A stretch of 29,454 bases of DNA from JALZOC01 sp031361295 (GTDB lineage: Bacteria; Acidobacteriota; Vicinamibacteria; Vicinamibacterales; 2-12-FULL-66-21): the NCBI GenBank assembly GCA_031361295.1, contig JANMCN010000044.1, positions 1 to 29,454 of the forward strand, given 5' to 3'. The position numbers and the translations under genes are program-made. Positions within the stretch are counted from its first letter, which is position 1; each line of letters opens with the position of its first letter. The notes under the pieces were generated by a model. That model was not told the origin of the DNA. It searched no databases and was given only the letters and a program-made list of their open reading frames with translations. Below are positions 14,595-22,478 of the stretch, piece after piece.

Positions 14595-14670
14595 TGGAGC
14601 CGACGACCCGGCTTGAACGGGTGACCTGCTGATTACGAATCAGCTGCTCTACCAACTGAGCTACGTCGGC
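14595..14670 (-). tRNA. tRNA-Thr (anticodon CGU)
   Basis: On the minus strand the 7-bp acceptor stem GCCGACG/CGTCGGC, D-arm GCTC...GAGC, anticodon stem GCTGA/TCAGC with loop TTCGTAA (anticodon CGT), and T-stem ACCCG/CGGGT with loop TTCAAGC are all complete. Discriminator T is followed by an encoded CCA. It decodes ACG. Its 3' end faces the integrase gene and is the probable att site. Confidence 0.95.
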
Positions 14671-14835
14671 ACGGGAGGGGCGGAACAGACCGCAAGAACA
14701 CAACATTCTAACACGACCCCCGCCGGCGGCGCGACGCCCGCACGGTCCAGCGAGCCCCTGACAATCAACGGGAACACGCCCTGGAACTCACCCTCGTTCA
14801 GCGCGTCAGGGCTCCGGGAAGGCGACCGGCAGCGC

Positions 14836-14841
14836 TAGAAT
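14836..14841 (+). promoter_or_regulatory. -10-like box TAGAAT upstream of pruA
   Basis: GCTAGAAT lies about 30 bp before ATG 14871. No good -35 is visible, but the preceding GC matches the GCTA..AT form of -10 boxes seen elsewhere in this window. Confidence 0.35.
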
Positions 14842-14870
14842 AGGGATTCCATCTCCTGCTGCGGTACATC

Positions 14871-16580
14871 ATGTCCACACACACCATTCCAGACCCTGAC
14901 ACGACGTCGTCAACTCCGCCGGTTGCGCAGAGTGCCACGTCCACCCCGACGGCGGCATTTGCCGGGGTGCGCCGCGTGCCGCAGCCCGTCAATGACCCCA
15001 ACCGCACTTACGCGCCGGGTTCGCCCGAGCGCGCGGCCCTCAAGGCCCGCCTCGAGACGATGGCCGGCGAACGGCTCGACATCCCCCTGGTGATCGGAGG
15101 CCGCGAGATCCGCACCGGGCATACGGCCCGGGCCGTGATGCCCCACGATCACCGGCACGTGCTCGCCGATTACCATCTCGCGGGACCCGAGCACGTGCAC
15201 CAGGCAATCGCGGCGGCGGCGGAGGCCCGGCGCGAGTGGGGCAGCTGGCCCTGGGAGGAGCGCGCGGCGGTGCTGCTTCGCGCGGCCGAACTGCTCGCGA
15301 CGACCTGGCGGCCGACGTTGAATGCGGCGACGATGCTGGGGCAGTCGAAGACGGCGTTCCAGGCGGAAATCGACGCCGCGTCCGAGATGATCGATTTCTG
15401 GCGCTTCAATACCGCCTTCGCGCAGGAGCTCTATTCCGAACAGCCGATCAGCACCGCGGGCGTGTGGAACCAGATGGAGTACCGCCCGCTCGAGGGATTC
15501 GTCTACGCGGTGTCGCCGTTCAACTTCACCGCGATCGGCGGCAACCTCACCACCGCCCCCGCGCTGATGGGCAACACCGTGATCTGGAAGCCGGCCGCCT
15601 CCGCGATGCTGAGCGGCTATTACACCCTCAAGCTGCTCGAGGCCGCCGGGCTCCCGCCGGGCGTCATCAACTTCGTGCCCGGCGATCCCCGCGACATCAG
15701 CAACCTCCTGCTCGACTCGCCCCAGCTCGCCGGCGTGCACTTCACCGGCAGCACGGACGTCTTCAACGGGATGTGGCGGAAGGTCGGCGAAAACATGGGC
15801 CGCTACCGCTCCTATCCGCGGCTGGTCGGCGAAACCGGCGGCAAGGACTTCATCGTCGTCCACCCGTCGGCGGATCCGACGGAAGTGGCGGTCGCGATTG
15901 CGCGGGGATCGTTCGAATACCAGGGGCAGAAGTGTTCCGCCGCGAGCCGCATCTACGTGCCGCGCTCGCTCTGGAAGGACGTGAGCGAACGCACGGTCGC
16001 GATGATCAAGCAGATGAAGGTGGGTGACGTTGCCGATTTCCGCAACTTCATGGGGGCGGTGATCGACGAGAAGGCCTTCACGAAGATCAGCGGCTACATC
16101 GACGGCGCGAAGAAGGACGCCCGCGTGCTCGCCGGCGGCACGGCCACGCGGACGGACGGCTACTTCATCGAGCCCACGCTCATCGAAACGGAGGACGCGG
16201 GCCATCGATGCCTGTCCGAGGAGATCTTCGGACCGGTCGTCACCGCATACGTGTACCCGGACGGCGCGTGGGAAGAGACCCTGTCTCTCGTCGATCGCAC
16301 GTCGCAGTACGCGCTGACCGGCGCGGTCTTCAGCCGCGATCGCGTGGCGGTTCGGCAGGCGATGAGCGCGCTCCGGAACGCCGCGGGAAATTTCTATATC
16401 AACGACAAGCCGACGGGCGCGGTCGTCGGGCAGCAGCCGTTCGGCGGCGCCCGCGGGTCGGGCACCAACGACAAGGCCGGCTCCAGGTTGAACCTGGTGC
16501 GCTGGGTGAGTGCCCGGACGATCAAGGAAACCTTCGCCCCCGCGCGCGAGTTCACCTATCCGTTCATGGCCGAGGAGTGA
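14871..16580 (+). CDS. pruA: L-glutamate gamma-semialdehyde (1-pyrroline-5-carboxylate) dehydrogenase
   Basis: This oxidises glutamate gamma-semialdehyde (from P5C) to glutamate with NAD+, the second step of proline breakdown, in the cytoplasm. The 569-residue protein is a single-domain aldehyde dehydrogenase of the P5C dehydrogenase group: DIPLVIGGREIRTG, GQSKTAFQAEID, YAVSPFNFTAIGGNLT, WKPAASA, catalytic Glu 321 in LVGETGGKDFIVVHP, catalytic Cys 355 in QGQKCSAASRIYVP, and SEEIFGPVVTAYVYPD. An N-terminal extension of about 40 Thr/Pro/Ala-rich residues precedes the fold, so a later start is conceivable, though ATG 14871 fits the upstream -10 box. No proline dehydrogenase (putA/prodh) gene is adjacent. 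It converges with the gene ending at 16624. Confidence 0.93.
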   Translation: MSTHTIPDPDTTSSTPPVAQSATSTPTAAFAGVRRVPQPVNDPNRTYAPGSPERAALKARLETMAGERLDIPLVIGGREIRTGHTARAVMPHDHRHVLADYHLAGPEHVHQAIAAAAEARREWGSWPWEERAAVLLRAAELLATTWRPTLNAATMLGQSKTAFQAEIDAASEMIDFWRFNTAFAQELYSEQPISTAGVWNQMEYRPLEGFVYAVSPFNFTAIGGNLTTAPALMGNTVIWKPAASAMLSGYYTLKLLEAAGLPPGVINFVPGDPRDISNLLLDSPQLAGVHFTGSTDVFNGMWRKVGENMGRYRSYPRLVGETGGKDFIVVHPSADPTEVAVAIARGSFEYQGQKCSAASRIYVPRSLWKDVSERTVAMIKQMKVGDVADFRNFMGAVIDEKAFTKISGYIDGAKKDARVLAGGTATRTDGYFIEPTLIETEDAGHRCLSEEIFGPVVTAYVYPDGAWEETLSLVDRTSQYALTGAVFSRDRVAVRQAMSALRNAAGNFYINDKPTGAVVGQQPFGGARGSGTNDKAGSRLNLVRWVSARTIKETFAPAREFTYPFMAEE

Positions 16581-16585
16581 GGAAA

Positions 16586-16622
16586 GACGCAGCCGCGCAC
16601 TCCCGGAAGGGGAGACCGCGTC
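16586..16622. terminator. Nested hairpin between convergent genes
   Basis: GACGC (16586-16590) pairs with GCGTC (16618-16622) around CTCCC-GGAAG-GGGAG (16600-16614), filling the gap between convergent stop codons at 16580 and 16624. There is no T-tract, so a bidirectional terminator is only likely. Confidence 0.4.
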
Positions 16623-16623
16623 G

Positions 16624-17661
16624 TCAGCGAACCTTCACGGTCCCGATGAGCGGATAGTGATCCGACCCGAACCGCTGGTCTCCGCGCACGAAACTTGCCG
16701 TCCATCCCGGGGGCAGCGTGAAGAACAGGTGATCGAGTCGCAGCACCCCTCGGAAGGTCGGCCGCCGGTCGGTCGATCGAACGCCAGGAAATTGTCGGGC
16801 AAGCGTCAGGTAGGCTTCGTCCGAGAATCCCGACCAGGTGTTGAAGTCCCCGCCGAGTATGAGGGGCTCGCCGGCGTCGAACGACGCGACGAGGGCGCGC
16901 GCCTGCCGCGTTCGTCCGTATTCCGATGCGAGCCAGAGACGCCGCGGGCTGAAGGTGTTGTCGAGGTGCGCATCCACGATGCGTAGTCGCCAGGGGGTGC
17001 CGGCGGACGTGGTTCCCGCGATCGTGGCACCGAGCGCGACCCGTCGCTGGCGTTCGAAGGGCAGCTCGTAAGCGGTGAGATCCGTGAGCGGCAGACTGGA
17101 GAGGATCGCGTTCCCGCGATCCTCGTTCGACCGGGCTGGCCCCCCATTGCGCATCGAGGGGACGTAATACAGCGCGAGGCCCAGCGTCGTGGCGATGGGT
17201 TCGATCTGTTCGTAGTGGGCAGCCGCCCCGCCGAGCCGCCGCGCATACGCGGCGTCTCGCGGCAGGACGTTCGGCACGTCCGGCCCTCCGCGGTATACCT
17301 CCTGGAGCAGCAGCAGCATCGGTCGCGAACGGGGCAGGGTTGCGGCGAACTGCCGCAAATCGCCGGCGCCGAGCGCCGTGTTCCAGCTGACGATCGTCAG
17401 CTCGTCGACGGCCGCTGTCCAGCGGGCATTGCCCTCCCGAACCACGGGCGGACCGACGGCTGAGCGCCAGCGATCGAGCAGACGACGGTCACGTGGGCCT
17501 GACGGACCGACCCAGCGGAGCGCTGGGGGGGCGACACTGACGGCGTCGCGGTCCGCGAGCCGGTGCTCCGCAACGCAGCCGCCTGTGGCGATCAACGGGA
17601 ATAAAGAGAAGAAAAGAACCAACCACCCCGCGGGCCGGCTCACGAATGCGGGAATGGACAT
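16624..17661 (-). CDS. Secreted endonuclease/exonuclease/phosphatase-family protein
   Basis: A metal-dependent phosphodiesterase or nuclease of the EEP fold, about 345 residues, probably exported. ATG 17661 is preferred over the frame start at 17721 because a -10-like TATTAT (17689-17694) lies between them and because the hydrophobic signal sequence (PAGWLVLFFSLFPLIATGG, then C) begins there; the Cys could be a lipoprotein site, though the lipobox is poor. EEP motifs appear in order: LTIVSWNTALGAGD, LLLLQEVYRG (metal-binding Glu), an IVDAHLDNTF strand, LILGGDFNTWSGF (Asp/Asn), LDHLFFTLP and the final FGSDHYPLIG (catalytic His). Substrate cannot be told: DNA, phospholipid and sugar phosphates are all known in the family. 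Confidence 0.85.
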   Translation of the reverse strand: MSIPAFVSRPAGWLVLFFSLFPLIATGGCVAEHRLADRDAVSVAPPALRWVGPSGPRDRRLLDRWRSAVGPPVVREGNARWTAAVDELTIVSWNTALGAGDLRQFAATLPRSRPMLLLLQEVYRGGPDVPNVLPRDAAYARRLGGAAAHYEQIEPIATTLGLALYYVPSMRNGGPARSNEDRGNAILSSLPLTDLTAYELPFERQRRVALGATIAGTTSAGTPWRLRIVDAHLDNTFSPRRLWLASEYGRTRQARALVASFDAGEPLILGGDFNTWSGFSDEAYLTLARQFPGVRSTDRRPTFRGVLRLDHLFFTLPPGWTASFVRGDQRFGSDHYPLIGTVKVR

Positions 17662-17688
17662 CAAAAAACAGCAGCGCCGATGCCGATC

Positions 17689-17694
17689 ATAATA
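17689..17694 (-). promoter_or_regulatory. -10-like TATTAT for the EEP gene
   Basis: On the minus strand GTATTATGATC lies about 28 bp before ATG 17661, in the divergent gap with the lipoprotein gene at 17733. The -35 is not clear. It helps exclude translation starts further upstream. Confidence 0.35.
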
Positions 17695-17732
17695 CGGCCC
17701 GGGCTGGCGACTATCCTGCATTGCACCTCATC

Positions 17733-18689
17733 GTGAGTCGCTTGCGCCAAGCTCTACTGTGCATCCTGCCCGTCGTTGTCATCGCTGCCTCGGCCTGCGG
17801 CCACTCCGCCACCACAACCGTAACGAGTCCGAGCGGCACGCGGTGCGACACCTCACTCAATACGCCGCCCGCCTCGTTCGGCCCGAGCGGCGGGTCCGGG
17901 ACCTTGTCGATTGGTGTCGCGCGGGAATGCACGTGGACGGCAGTGTCGCAGTCTCCCTGGATCTCGTTCGCCTCGGCGGCGCAGGGCCAGGGGGAAGGGA
18001 CGGTCAATTACCGGGTGGCGCCCAACACCGATCCGGTCGCGCGCCAGGGCTCCATCGTCGTGGGCGATCAACATCTCGCGGTGGCGGAAGACCCGGCGCC
18101 GTGTCAGTTCGACGTGTCCGGCGTTCCGCCGAGCGTGGCCGCGGAAGGCGCGCAGATTGCGATCGAGGTACGCACGCACGCGATGTGCAACTGGACGGCC
18201 GCAAGCGAGGTCCCCTGGGCGGACGTGTCCCCAGCCGGCGGCCGCGGCAACGCCAGCGTGCGTATCACGGTGACCCCAAACCCTGGCGCACCGCGAACGC
18301 TGACGCTCAACGTGGCGGGGGAGCGCGTCACCACGACCCAGGCCTCGCGGAGTTCGGCGCCAGCGCCGACGCCTGCACCTGGTCCGGCTCCCGTCCCGGC
18401 TCCTGGCCCCGCGCCCGCTCCGACGCCGGCTCCCACCCCGGGTGCCCCGGCGCCGGGCCGGCCGATCGACCTGGGGGGGACGGTGACCGCCCTTGCCGGG
18501 GCATGCCCCGTCATTACGTTCAGGGTCGACGGGCACGACGTCTATGCGTTGCCGGACACCGACTTCAACAAAGGGGATTGCGGCGATGTTCGCAATGGCA
18601 TTGACGTCGACATCAGGGGTGTGTTGATGTCGGACGGTCGCGTCCGCGCCAACAAGGTGACCCTCAAAGGCGGCAAGCGGTTCGAATGA
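17733..18689 (+). CDS. BACON-domain and DUF5666-like lipoprotein
   Basis: A cell-envelope protein of 318 residues. The GTG start at 17733 gives a short signal peptide (MSRLRQALLCILPVVVIAAS) with lipobox ASAC before GHS. Two BACON-type beta-sandwich repeats follow: about residues 40-125 (CTWTAVSQSPWISFAS, GTVNYRVAPN) and 130-210 (CNWTAASEVPWADVSP, ASVRITVTPN), each with the W-W-I pattern. A Pro/Ala-rich linker (APAPTPAPGPAPVPAP and on) leads to a C-terminal DUF5666-like domain (IDLGGTVTALAG...VDIRGVLMSDGRVRANKVTLK). BACON domains usually bind carbohydrate or mucin-like ligands, so a surface-binding role is inferred. The stop overlaps the ATG of the next gene, an outer-membrane protein, suggesting co-expression. 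Confidence 0.8.
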   Translation: MSRLRQALLCILPVVVIAASACGHSATTTVTSPSGTRCDTSLNTPPASFGPSGGSGTLSIGVARECTWTAVSQSPWISFASAAQGQGEGTVNYRVAPNTDPVARQGSIVVGDQHLAVAEDPAPCQFDVSGVPPSVAAEGAQIAIEVRTHAMCNWTAASEVPWADVSPAGGRGNASVRITVTPNPGAPRTLTLNVAGERVTTTQASRSSAPAPTPAPGPAPVPAPGPAPAPTPAPTPGAPAPGRPIDLGGTVTALAGACPVITFRVDGHDVYALPDTDFNKGDCGDVRNGIDVDIRGVLMSDGRVRANKVTLKGGKRFE

Positions 18690-19870
18690 TGACGCTCCAC
18701 GCTCGCGGTGTAGTTCTTTTTGTGGCGATGACTTTCGCGCCGGCGTTCTGTGCCGCGGCACGCGCGCAGACAACGGTCAGCGACGTCGTCGGCTTCCTCG
18801 TCACGAACCAGGCGGTCCCCACGGACGATCTCGCGCGCGATCATGCGGCAGCGGAGGCGGCGCGCGACACCATCTCCCGCGCCCTGCTCGTGAACCTCAC
18901 GTCGGCGCCCCTCGCGACATCGTCGAGCGGCTTCCTCTACCGGCTCAATCCACAGCTCGGTACCGTGGAGCGGGCGACCGGTAGCTTCGGGCCGTTCTTC
19001 GTCGAGCGGGCGCTCACGCCGGGTCGTGGCCGCGCGACCTTCGGGGTGTCCGCGACGAGCGCGGCGTTCGATCAGCTCGACGGTCGGAATCTCCGCGACG
19101 GGACGCTCGTCACCGTGGCGAGGCGCTTCCGGGACGAGGCGGCGCCGTTCGACACCGAATCGCTGACGCTCCAGATCCGCAGCAGCACGATGACGTTCTT
19201 CGGGAGTGTGGGCGTGACGAACCGGCTCGAGATAGGCGCCGCCGTGCCGTTCGCGCGCGTCTCCATCGACGGGCAGCGCGTGAATCTGTACCGTGGCAGC
19301 ACGTTCCTGCAGGCGTCGGCCACCGGCACCGCGAGCGGGATTGCGGACGTCGCCCTCCGCGCGAAGTACACGCTCGTCGCGCGGCCGAACGGCGGCGTCG
19401 CGGCTGCGACGGAAGTGCGGCTGCCCACGGGCGACGCGCAGAATCTGCTCGGGACGGGCACGACGTCCTACCGCTTCATCGGCATCGGCTCTCTCGAACA
19501 AGGGGTGTTCGCGTTGCACGGAAACGCGTCATTTCTCCGAGGCGGCATCTCGCCCGAATGGTCGGCCTCGGGCGCGGCGTCGTACGCCGTCAGCCCGCGC
19601 GTGACTCTGTCGGGCGAAGTCCTCCGACGGCACGTGTCGGACCTGCATGACGTCACCCTCGCCGCCACCCCGCACCCCACGATCGCCCGTCTGGACATCC
19701 TGCGGCTGACCGCCGGAACGGCGCCCATCACCCTTTCATCCGCAGTCGCCGGGTTCAAATGGAATGTGACGGGAACGCTGGTGCTCGGCGGCCACGTCTC
19801 GTTCGCGCTGGCAAAGCGCGGACTCACCGCGCCGATCACGCCGGCGCTCGGGCTGGAATACGCATTCTAG
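18686..19870 (+). CDS. Outer-membrane beta-barrel protein, MetA-pathway-phenol/transporter-like
   Basis: A protein of 394 residues predicted in the outer membrane. It begins ATGATGACG overlapping the preceding stop (ATGA) and has a Sec signal (LFVAMTFAPAFCAAARA/QTT). The mature part alternates short amphipathic strands (TFGVSATSAAFDQ, FFGSVGVTNRLEIGAAVPFA, GIADVALRAKYTLVA, VAAATEVRLPTGDAQNLLGTG, YRFIGIGSLE) and ends in LGLEYAF with a terminal Phe, as outer-membrane barrels do. The NRLEIGAAVPFA and EVRLPTGD motifs resemble the Phenol_MetA_deg family of channel-like proteins. Cargo unknown. It probably works with or is anchored near the BACON lipoprotein encoded in the same operon. Confidence 0.8.
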   Translation: MMTLHARGVVLFVAMTFAPAFCAAARAQTTVSDVVGFLVTNQAVPTDDLARDHAAAEAARDTISRALLVNLTSAPLATSSSGFLYRLNPQLGTVERATGSFGPFFVERALTPGRGRATFGVSATSAAFDQLDGRNLRDGTLVTVARRFRDEAAPFDTESLTLQIRSSTMTFFGSVGVTNRLEIGAAVPFARVSIDGQRVNLYRGSTFLQASATGTASGIADVALRAKYTLVARPNGGVAAATEVRLPTGDAQNLLGTGTTSYRFIGIGSLEQGVFALHGNASFLRGGISPEWSASGAASYAVSPRVTLSGEVLRRHVSDLHDVTLAATPHPTIARLDILRLTAGTAPITLSSAVAGFKWNVTGTLVLGGHVSFALAKRGLTAPITPALGLEYAF

Positions 19871-19884
19871 GGGCCTGCGCCGTC

Positions 19885-19919
19885 AGCTTCCAGTCTCCAG
19901 CTTCCGGCCTCCAGCTTCC
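19885..19919 (+). repeat. 14-bp tandem repeat (AGCTTCC unit)
   Basis: AGCTTCC recurs at 19885, 19899 and 19913 with an exact 14-bp period; the first two full units are AGCTTCCAGTCTCC and AGCTTCCGGCCTCC. An inverted relative, AGCTGGAAGCCGG, lies at 20004-20016. Both lie in the gap between convergent genes (19870 and 20042), where such repeats commonly act as REP-like elements or terminators. Confidence 0.5.
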
Positions 19920-20041
19920 CGCTTAGAGCTTTTTCTGTGCGCTGCCAGGCTGGTCGCTGTCGGTTCTGCAAGTCGCCAGATCTGAGCGCGGGACGCACGC
20001 GTTAGCTGGAAGCCGGCCGCTGGGAAGTGGACGCCGAGTTC

Positions 20042-21271
20042 CTACCTCGCATCAGCCCTGACGATCTGCCACGTCCCGCCCGCATTCGCGAGCTCGAACG
20101 CCCAGTGGCGGTTCTGCCGGCGCTGACCCCCGCCGACCTTCGGCGTCCATTCCGCGCTGCCGGAGCAGGTTGCACGGGCCGTCGAGCCGTTCACCGCCAC
20201 ATCGCACGTGTCGAGCGCGACGCGCTGGGAAGCCAGGCCGTCGAACGCGCGGGCGAGCGCGCGTTGATCGACGGCGGGCCAGACGGCGCGCGCGGCGGAG
20301 ACGTTGAGCCCGCTGTAGGCGGCTTCGTAGCGGGCCAGCGTCGTGCGAATGGCGGCCTGCGCGTCGACCAGCGGCGCGGCAACCTCGGGGGCGCGTGTCC
20401 TGCTCGGAGGGGGCGGCTCAGGCGCGGCGACGGGTATGGACCCGGGTGCCGGCAGCACGGCCGCCGACAGCGGGACAGCCTCCACGACTGGCGCCCTGAG
20501 CGAGGCCACTGGCTCTTCCCGCGCGGGCTGGACCCCGGGATGATCGGCGGGTGTGGGCGCCGTACCGGCCGCCGCGGTCAGACGAACGGCAGGACTTCCC
20601 TCGGGAACCGTCCGGTCGGGCCCTGCGGGCGCGGTAGCCGTCGCCGACTTGACCGGATCCGCGCGGTGCGAGTTTTCGACCACCGGGGGCACCGTCTCGC
20701 CGGAAGTCGAGATGGCCGCGGGTTCGGGTTCGAGCGTCTCGGCGGGAGGGGGCTCGACCATGGCTGAGGCCGGGGCCCCCAGTGCCGTGTCGAGCACCAG
20801 GTCCGCCGGCAAGGTGACGTTCCCTCGCAGCGACGCGTTGACAGCCGGCGGCATCGGCGGGCGCAGCACGGCCCGCCAGCCGAAGGACGCCGCCGCGATC
20901 AGCGCCACGGACGCGCACGCGAGGGCAAACGCGAACGGGTAGTGCACCCGCCGACCCTTTTCTGCACGCTCTGCAGGAAACCAAGTCGGGGAGGGAGCCT
21001 CGACCATGAGCGGCAACGCTGCGTCCGGTGGGGCTGCCGCAAGCAGCGCTTCCATCTCGACAACAGCCGGCAGGTCGGGGTCGAGATGCTTCGCCTCGTC
21101 GGTCGCGGCCCGCGCATCGTCGAAAAAACCGGCATGAAACGCCAGATCGGCACGCACGAGGCAGCGCTCCGCACGGCGCCGCCGCATCCGAAACTCGAAG
21201 CTCTGCCACTGTGGCGTAGACGTGTGCGACCCCGTCACGGACACAGGGCCAGACGCACCACTCTCCGGCAT
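20042..21271 (-). CDS. Membrane-anchored protein with C-terminal NTF2-like domain
   Basis: A protein of 409 residues from ATG 21271 (MPESGASGPVSVTG). Residues about 25-75 look like a short TPR-type helical unit (RAERCLVRADLAFHAGFFDDAR, EAKHLDPDLPAVVEMEALL). One membrane segment follows (FAFALACASVALIAAASFGW). A long Pro/Ala/Glu-rich disordered stretch of nearly 150 residues leads to a C-terminal NTF2/DUF4440-like domain (AAIRTTLARYEAAYSGLNVSAA, then RHWAFELANAGGTWQIVRADAR). The arrangement resembles acidobacterial envelope proteins with a periplasmic NTF2-like cap; partner and ligand are unknown. The frame is open further upstream to 21481, but that part runs over the neighbouring gene in another frame and is rejected. 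No clear Shine-Dalgarno. Confidence 0.7.
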   Translation of the reverse strand: MPESGASGPVSVTGSHTSTPQWQSFEFRMRRRRAERCLVRADLAFHAGFFDDARAATDEAKHLDPDLPAVVEMEALLAAAPPDAALPLMVEAPSPTWFPAERAEKGRRVHYPFAFALACASVALIAAASFGWRAVLRPPMPPAVNASLRGNVTLPADLVLDTALGAPASAMVEPPPAETLEPEPAAISTSGETVPPVVENSHRADPVKSATATAPAGPDRTVPEGSPAVRLTAAAGTAPTPADHPGVQPAREEPVASLRAPVVEAVPLSAAVLPAPGSIPVAAPEPPPPSRTRAPEVAAPLVDAQAAIRTTLARYEAAYSGLNVSAARAVWPAVDQRALARAFDGLASQRVALDTCDVAVNGSTARATCSGSAEWTPKVGGGQRRQNRHWAFELANAGGTWQIVRADAR

Positions 21272-21324
21272 GCTGGCGTCGATGCAAAAGCTGTGCTTCG
21301 GAGGGAGAAGAGCGCGATGGGCTG

Positions 21325-21729
21325 TCAGATCGTGGTCGAGGTCACGGTCGGCCGGCCCGTGAAGAGGCGTTCCGTTTCGCTGTTGAGCAGGACCCATAGG
21401 CCGTACGCGCCGAGAATCGTCCCCAGCGGGATATTGATGAGATTGAACGCCGAGAGCACGATGCCGAGGATCCGCGCCCATGGTTTGTAGTTGAGAATTC
21501 CGTAGCCGGTCAGCAGTCCCGGGATGGCGAAGGTGACGAGGAAGATGGCGAGCGCAGTGCCGGCGATTCCGAGGACCGGGATCGCAATGGCCGCGTCCTC
21601 GGCGTCGGCTGCAGCACCCACGATTCCGGCGGTCCCGCCCATCACGACGAGCAGGAAGAACGCCAGAAGGAGGAAGCCGGCGCTGAGGGCCAGGTAAAGA
21701 ACGCCAAGCACTTTCACGTGCGTCTGCAT
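21325..21729 (-). CDS. Small integral membrane protein
   Basis: A protein of 134 residues with about four hydrophobic segments: GVLYLALSAGFLLLAFFLLV, VLGIAGTALAIFLVTFAIPG, ILGIVLSAFNLINIPLGTIL, and the end of that hairpin (GAYGLWVLLN). The loops YGILNYKPWARILG and GLWVLLNSETERLF occur in a common bacterial family of unknown function (DUF-type membrane proteins). The start at 21729 lies just after a hairpin (21740-21759) whose descending arm contains GGAGG, the probable ribosome site. It lies between the RRM gene and the NTF2-like gene on the same strand with short gaps, so the three may be co-transcribed. Confidence 0.75.
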   Translation of the reverse strand: MQTHVKVLGVLYLALSAGFLLLAFFLLVVMGGTAGIVGAAADAEDAAIAIPVLGIAGTALAIFLVTFAIPGLLTGYGILNYKPWARILGIVLSAFNLINIPLGTILGAYGLWVLLNSETERLFTGRPTVTSTTI

Positions 21730-21739
21730 GTGCTCAATT

Positions 21740-21759
21740 GCCTCCGCCTGGGCGGAGGC
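21740..21759 (-). promoter_or_regulatory. 9-bp hairpin that may hide a ribosome site
   Basis: GCCTCCGCC-TG-GGCGGAGGC is a perfect palindrome with a 2-nt centre, overlapping the RRM stop codon on its outer side. Read on the minus strand, its second arm carries GGAGG 11 nt before ATG 21729. It could terminate the RRM message or limit translation of the membrane protein. Confidence 0.4.
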
Positions 21760-22379
21760 TACTCCTCGTCCGAATCGACCTCCGGCTCCGTCTTCGCGCT
21801 GGTCGCGATGTCGTCGATATCCTCTTCGGGCTTTTCGTTGCGCCAGTCTTCGTCGTTCTCGTACAGGCGGCTGACGGGGCGTTCCTTGATGGGACCCTTC
21901 GGCCCGCGATCGCCGTCCTTGCGCGGCGCCTTCCGCTTGTTCTTCGGCGGAGCGTCCGGGCCGAAATTCCGGCTGCGCGGACCCGACGGTGCACCCCCTC
22001 CGCCGTCAGACGGGCGCGGCGCCCACCCACTCGGCCGCGGCGCAAACCCGCTGCTGCTGCCGCCGCCGGGGCCGGCCGGGCGTGGCGAACTGCTGTATCC
22101 ACCGGGGCGCGGGGCCCCGGCGGGCCGCTCCTCGCGAGGGCGCGCTTCGCTCACGGCCAGGGGCCGGCCTTTGAAGGGCTGCTGGTCGAACCGGCTGATC
22201 GCCGCTTCCGCGACGGCCCGATCCGCGTAATCGACAAATGCAAAACCGCGCGGCCGGCCGGTTTCCCTGTCTACCGGGAGGACTATCTGGGTGGGTTCGC
22301 CGACGCTCGAAAGATGCTCGCGTAATTCCGGCTCCGACGCGGCGTACGGAAGGTTGCCGATAAACAGACGGACTGACAC
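21759..22379 (-). CDS. RRM-type RNA-binding protein with disordered C-terminal tail
   Basis: A protein of 206 residues. GTG 22379 is chosen because AAGAGGGGG lies just upstream and the RRM begins at once (SVRLFIGNLPY); the frame is open to 22700 but that part overlaps the uvrA promoter. The RRM spans about residues 1-80 with RNP2 LFIGNL and RNP1 RGFAFVDY, including the aromatic residues that stack on RNA bases. The rest is low-complexity: Gly/Pro/Ser/Arg-rich (PRPGGYSSSPRPAGPGGGSS), then a Lys-rich part (KNKRKAPRKDGD) and an acidic end (EEDIDDIA...DSDEE). Single-RRM glycine-rich proteins of this kind are common in cyanobacteria and Acidobacteriota; some are linked to cold response. Divergent from uvrA. 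Confidence 0.85.
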   Translation of the reverse strand: MSVRLFIGNLPYAASEPELREHLSSVGEPTQIVLPVDRETGRPRGFAFVDYADRAVAEAAISRFDQQPFKGRPLAVSEARPREERPAGAPRPGGYSSSPRPAGPGGGSSSGFAPRPSGWAPRPSDGGGGAPSGPRSRNFGPDAPPKNKRKAPRKDGDRGPKGPIKERPVSRLYENDEDWRNEKPEEDIDDIATSAKTEPEVDSDEE

Positions 22380-22478
22380 AGCCCCCTCTTGGTTGAGTCG
22401 AGCGAACGCAGGCGGACCTCCCGCCATGCCTCCGCGCAGACAAGCCCAGACAAAATAGCACAAATGGTGCCGTCGAGG

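Noticed and set aside
14910..16205. Long minus-strand open frame of 431 residues opposite pruA
   Set aside because: Arises from high-GC third-position bias; the composition is Arg/His/Val-rich with no domain, and pruA is unmistakable on the other strand.
18355..18470. GC-rich repeat in the lipoprotein gene as a possible regulatory repeat
   Set aside because: It is simply the codon repeat of the Pro/Ala linker (APAPTPAPGPAP), in frame.
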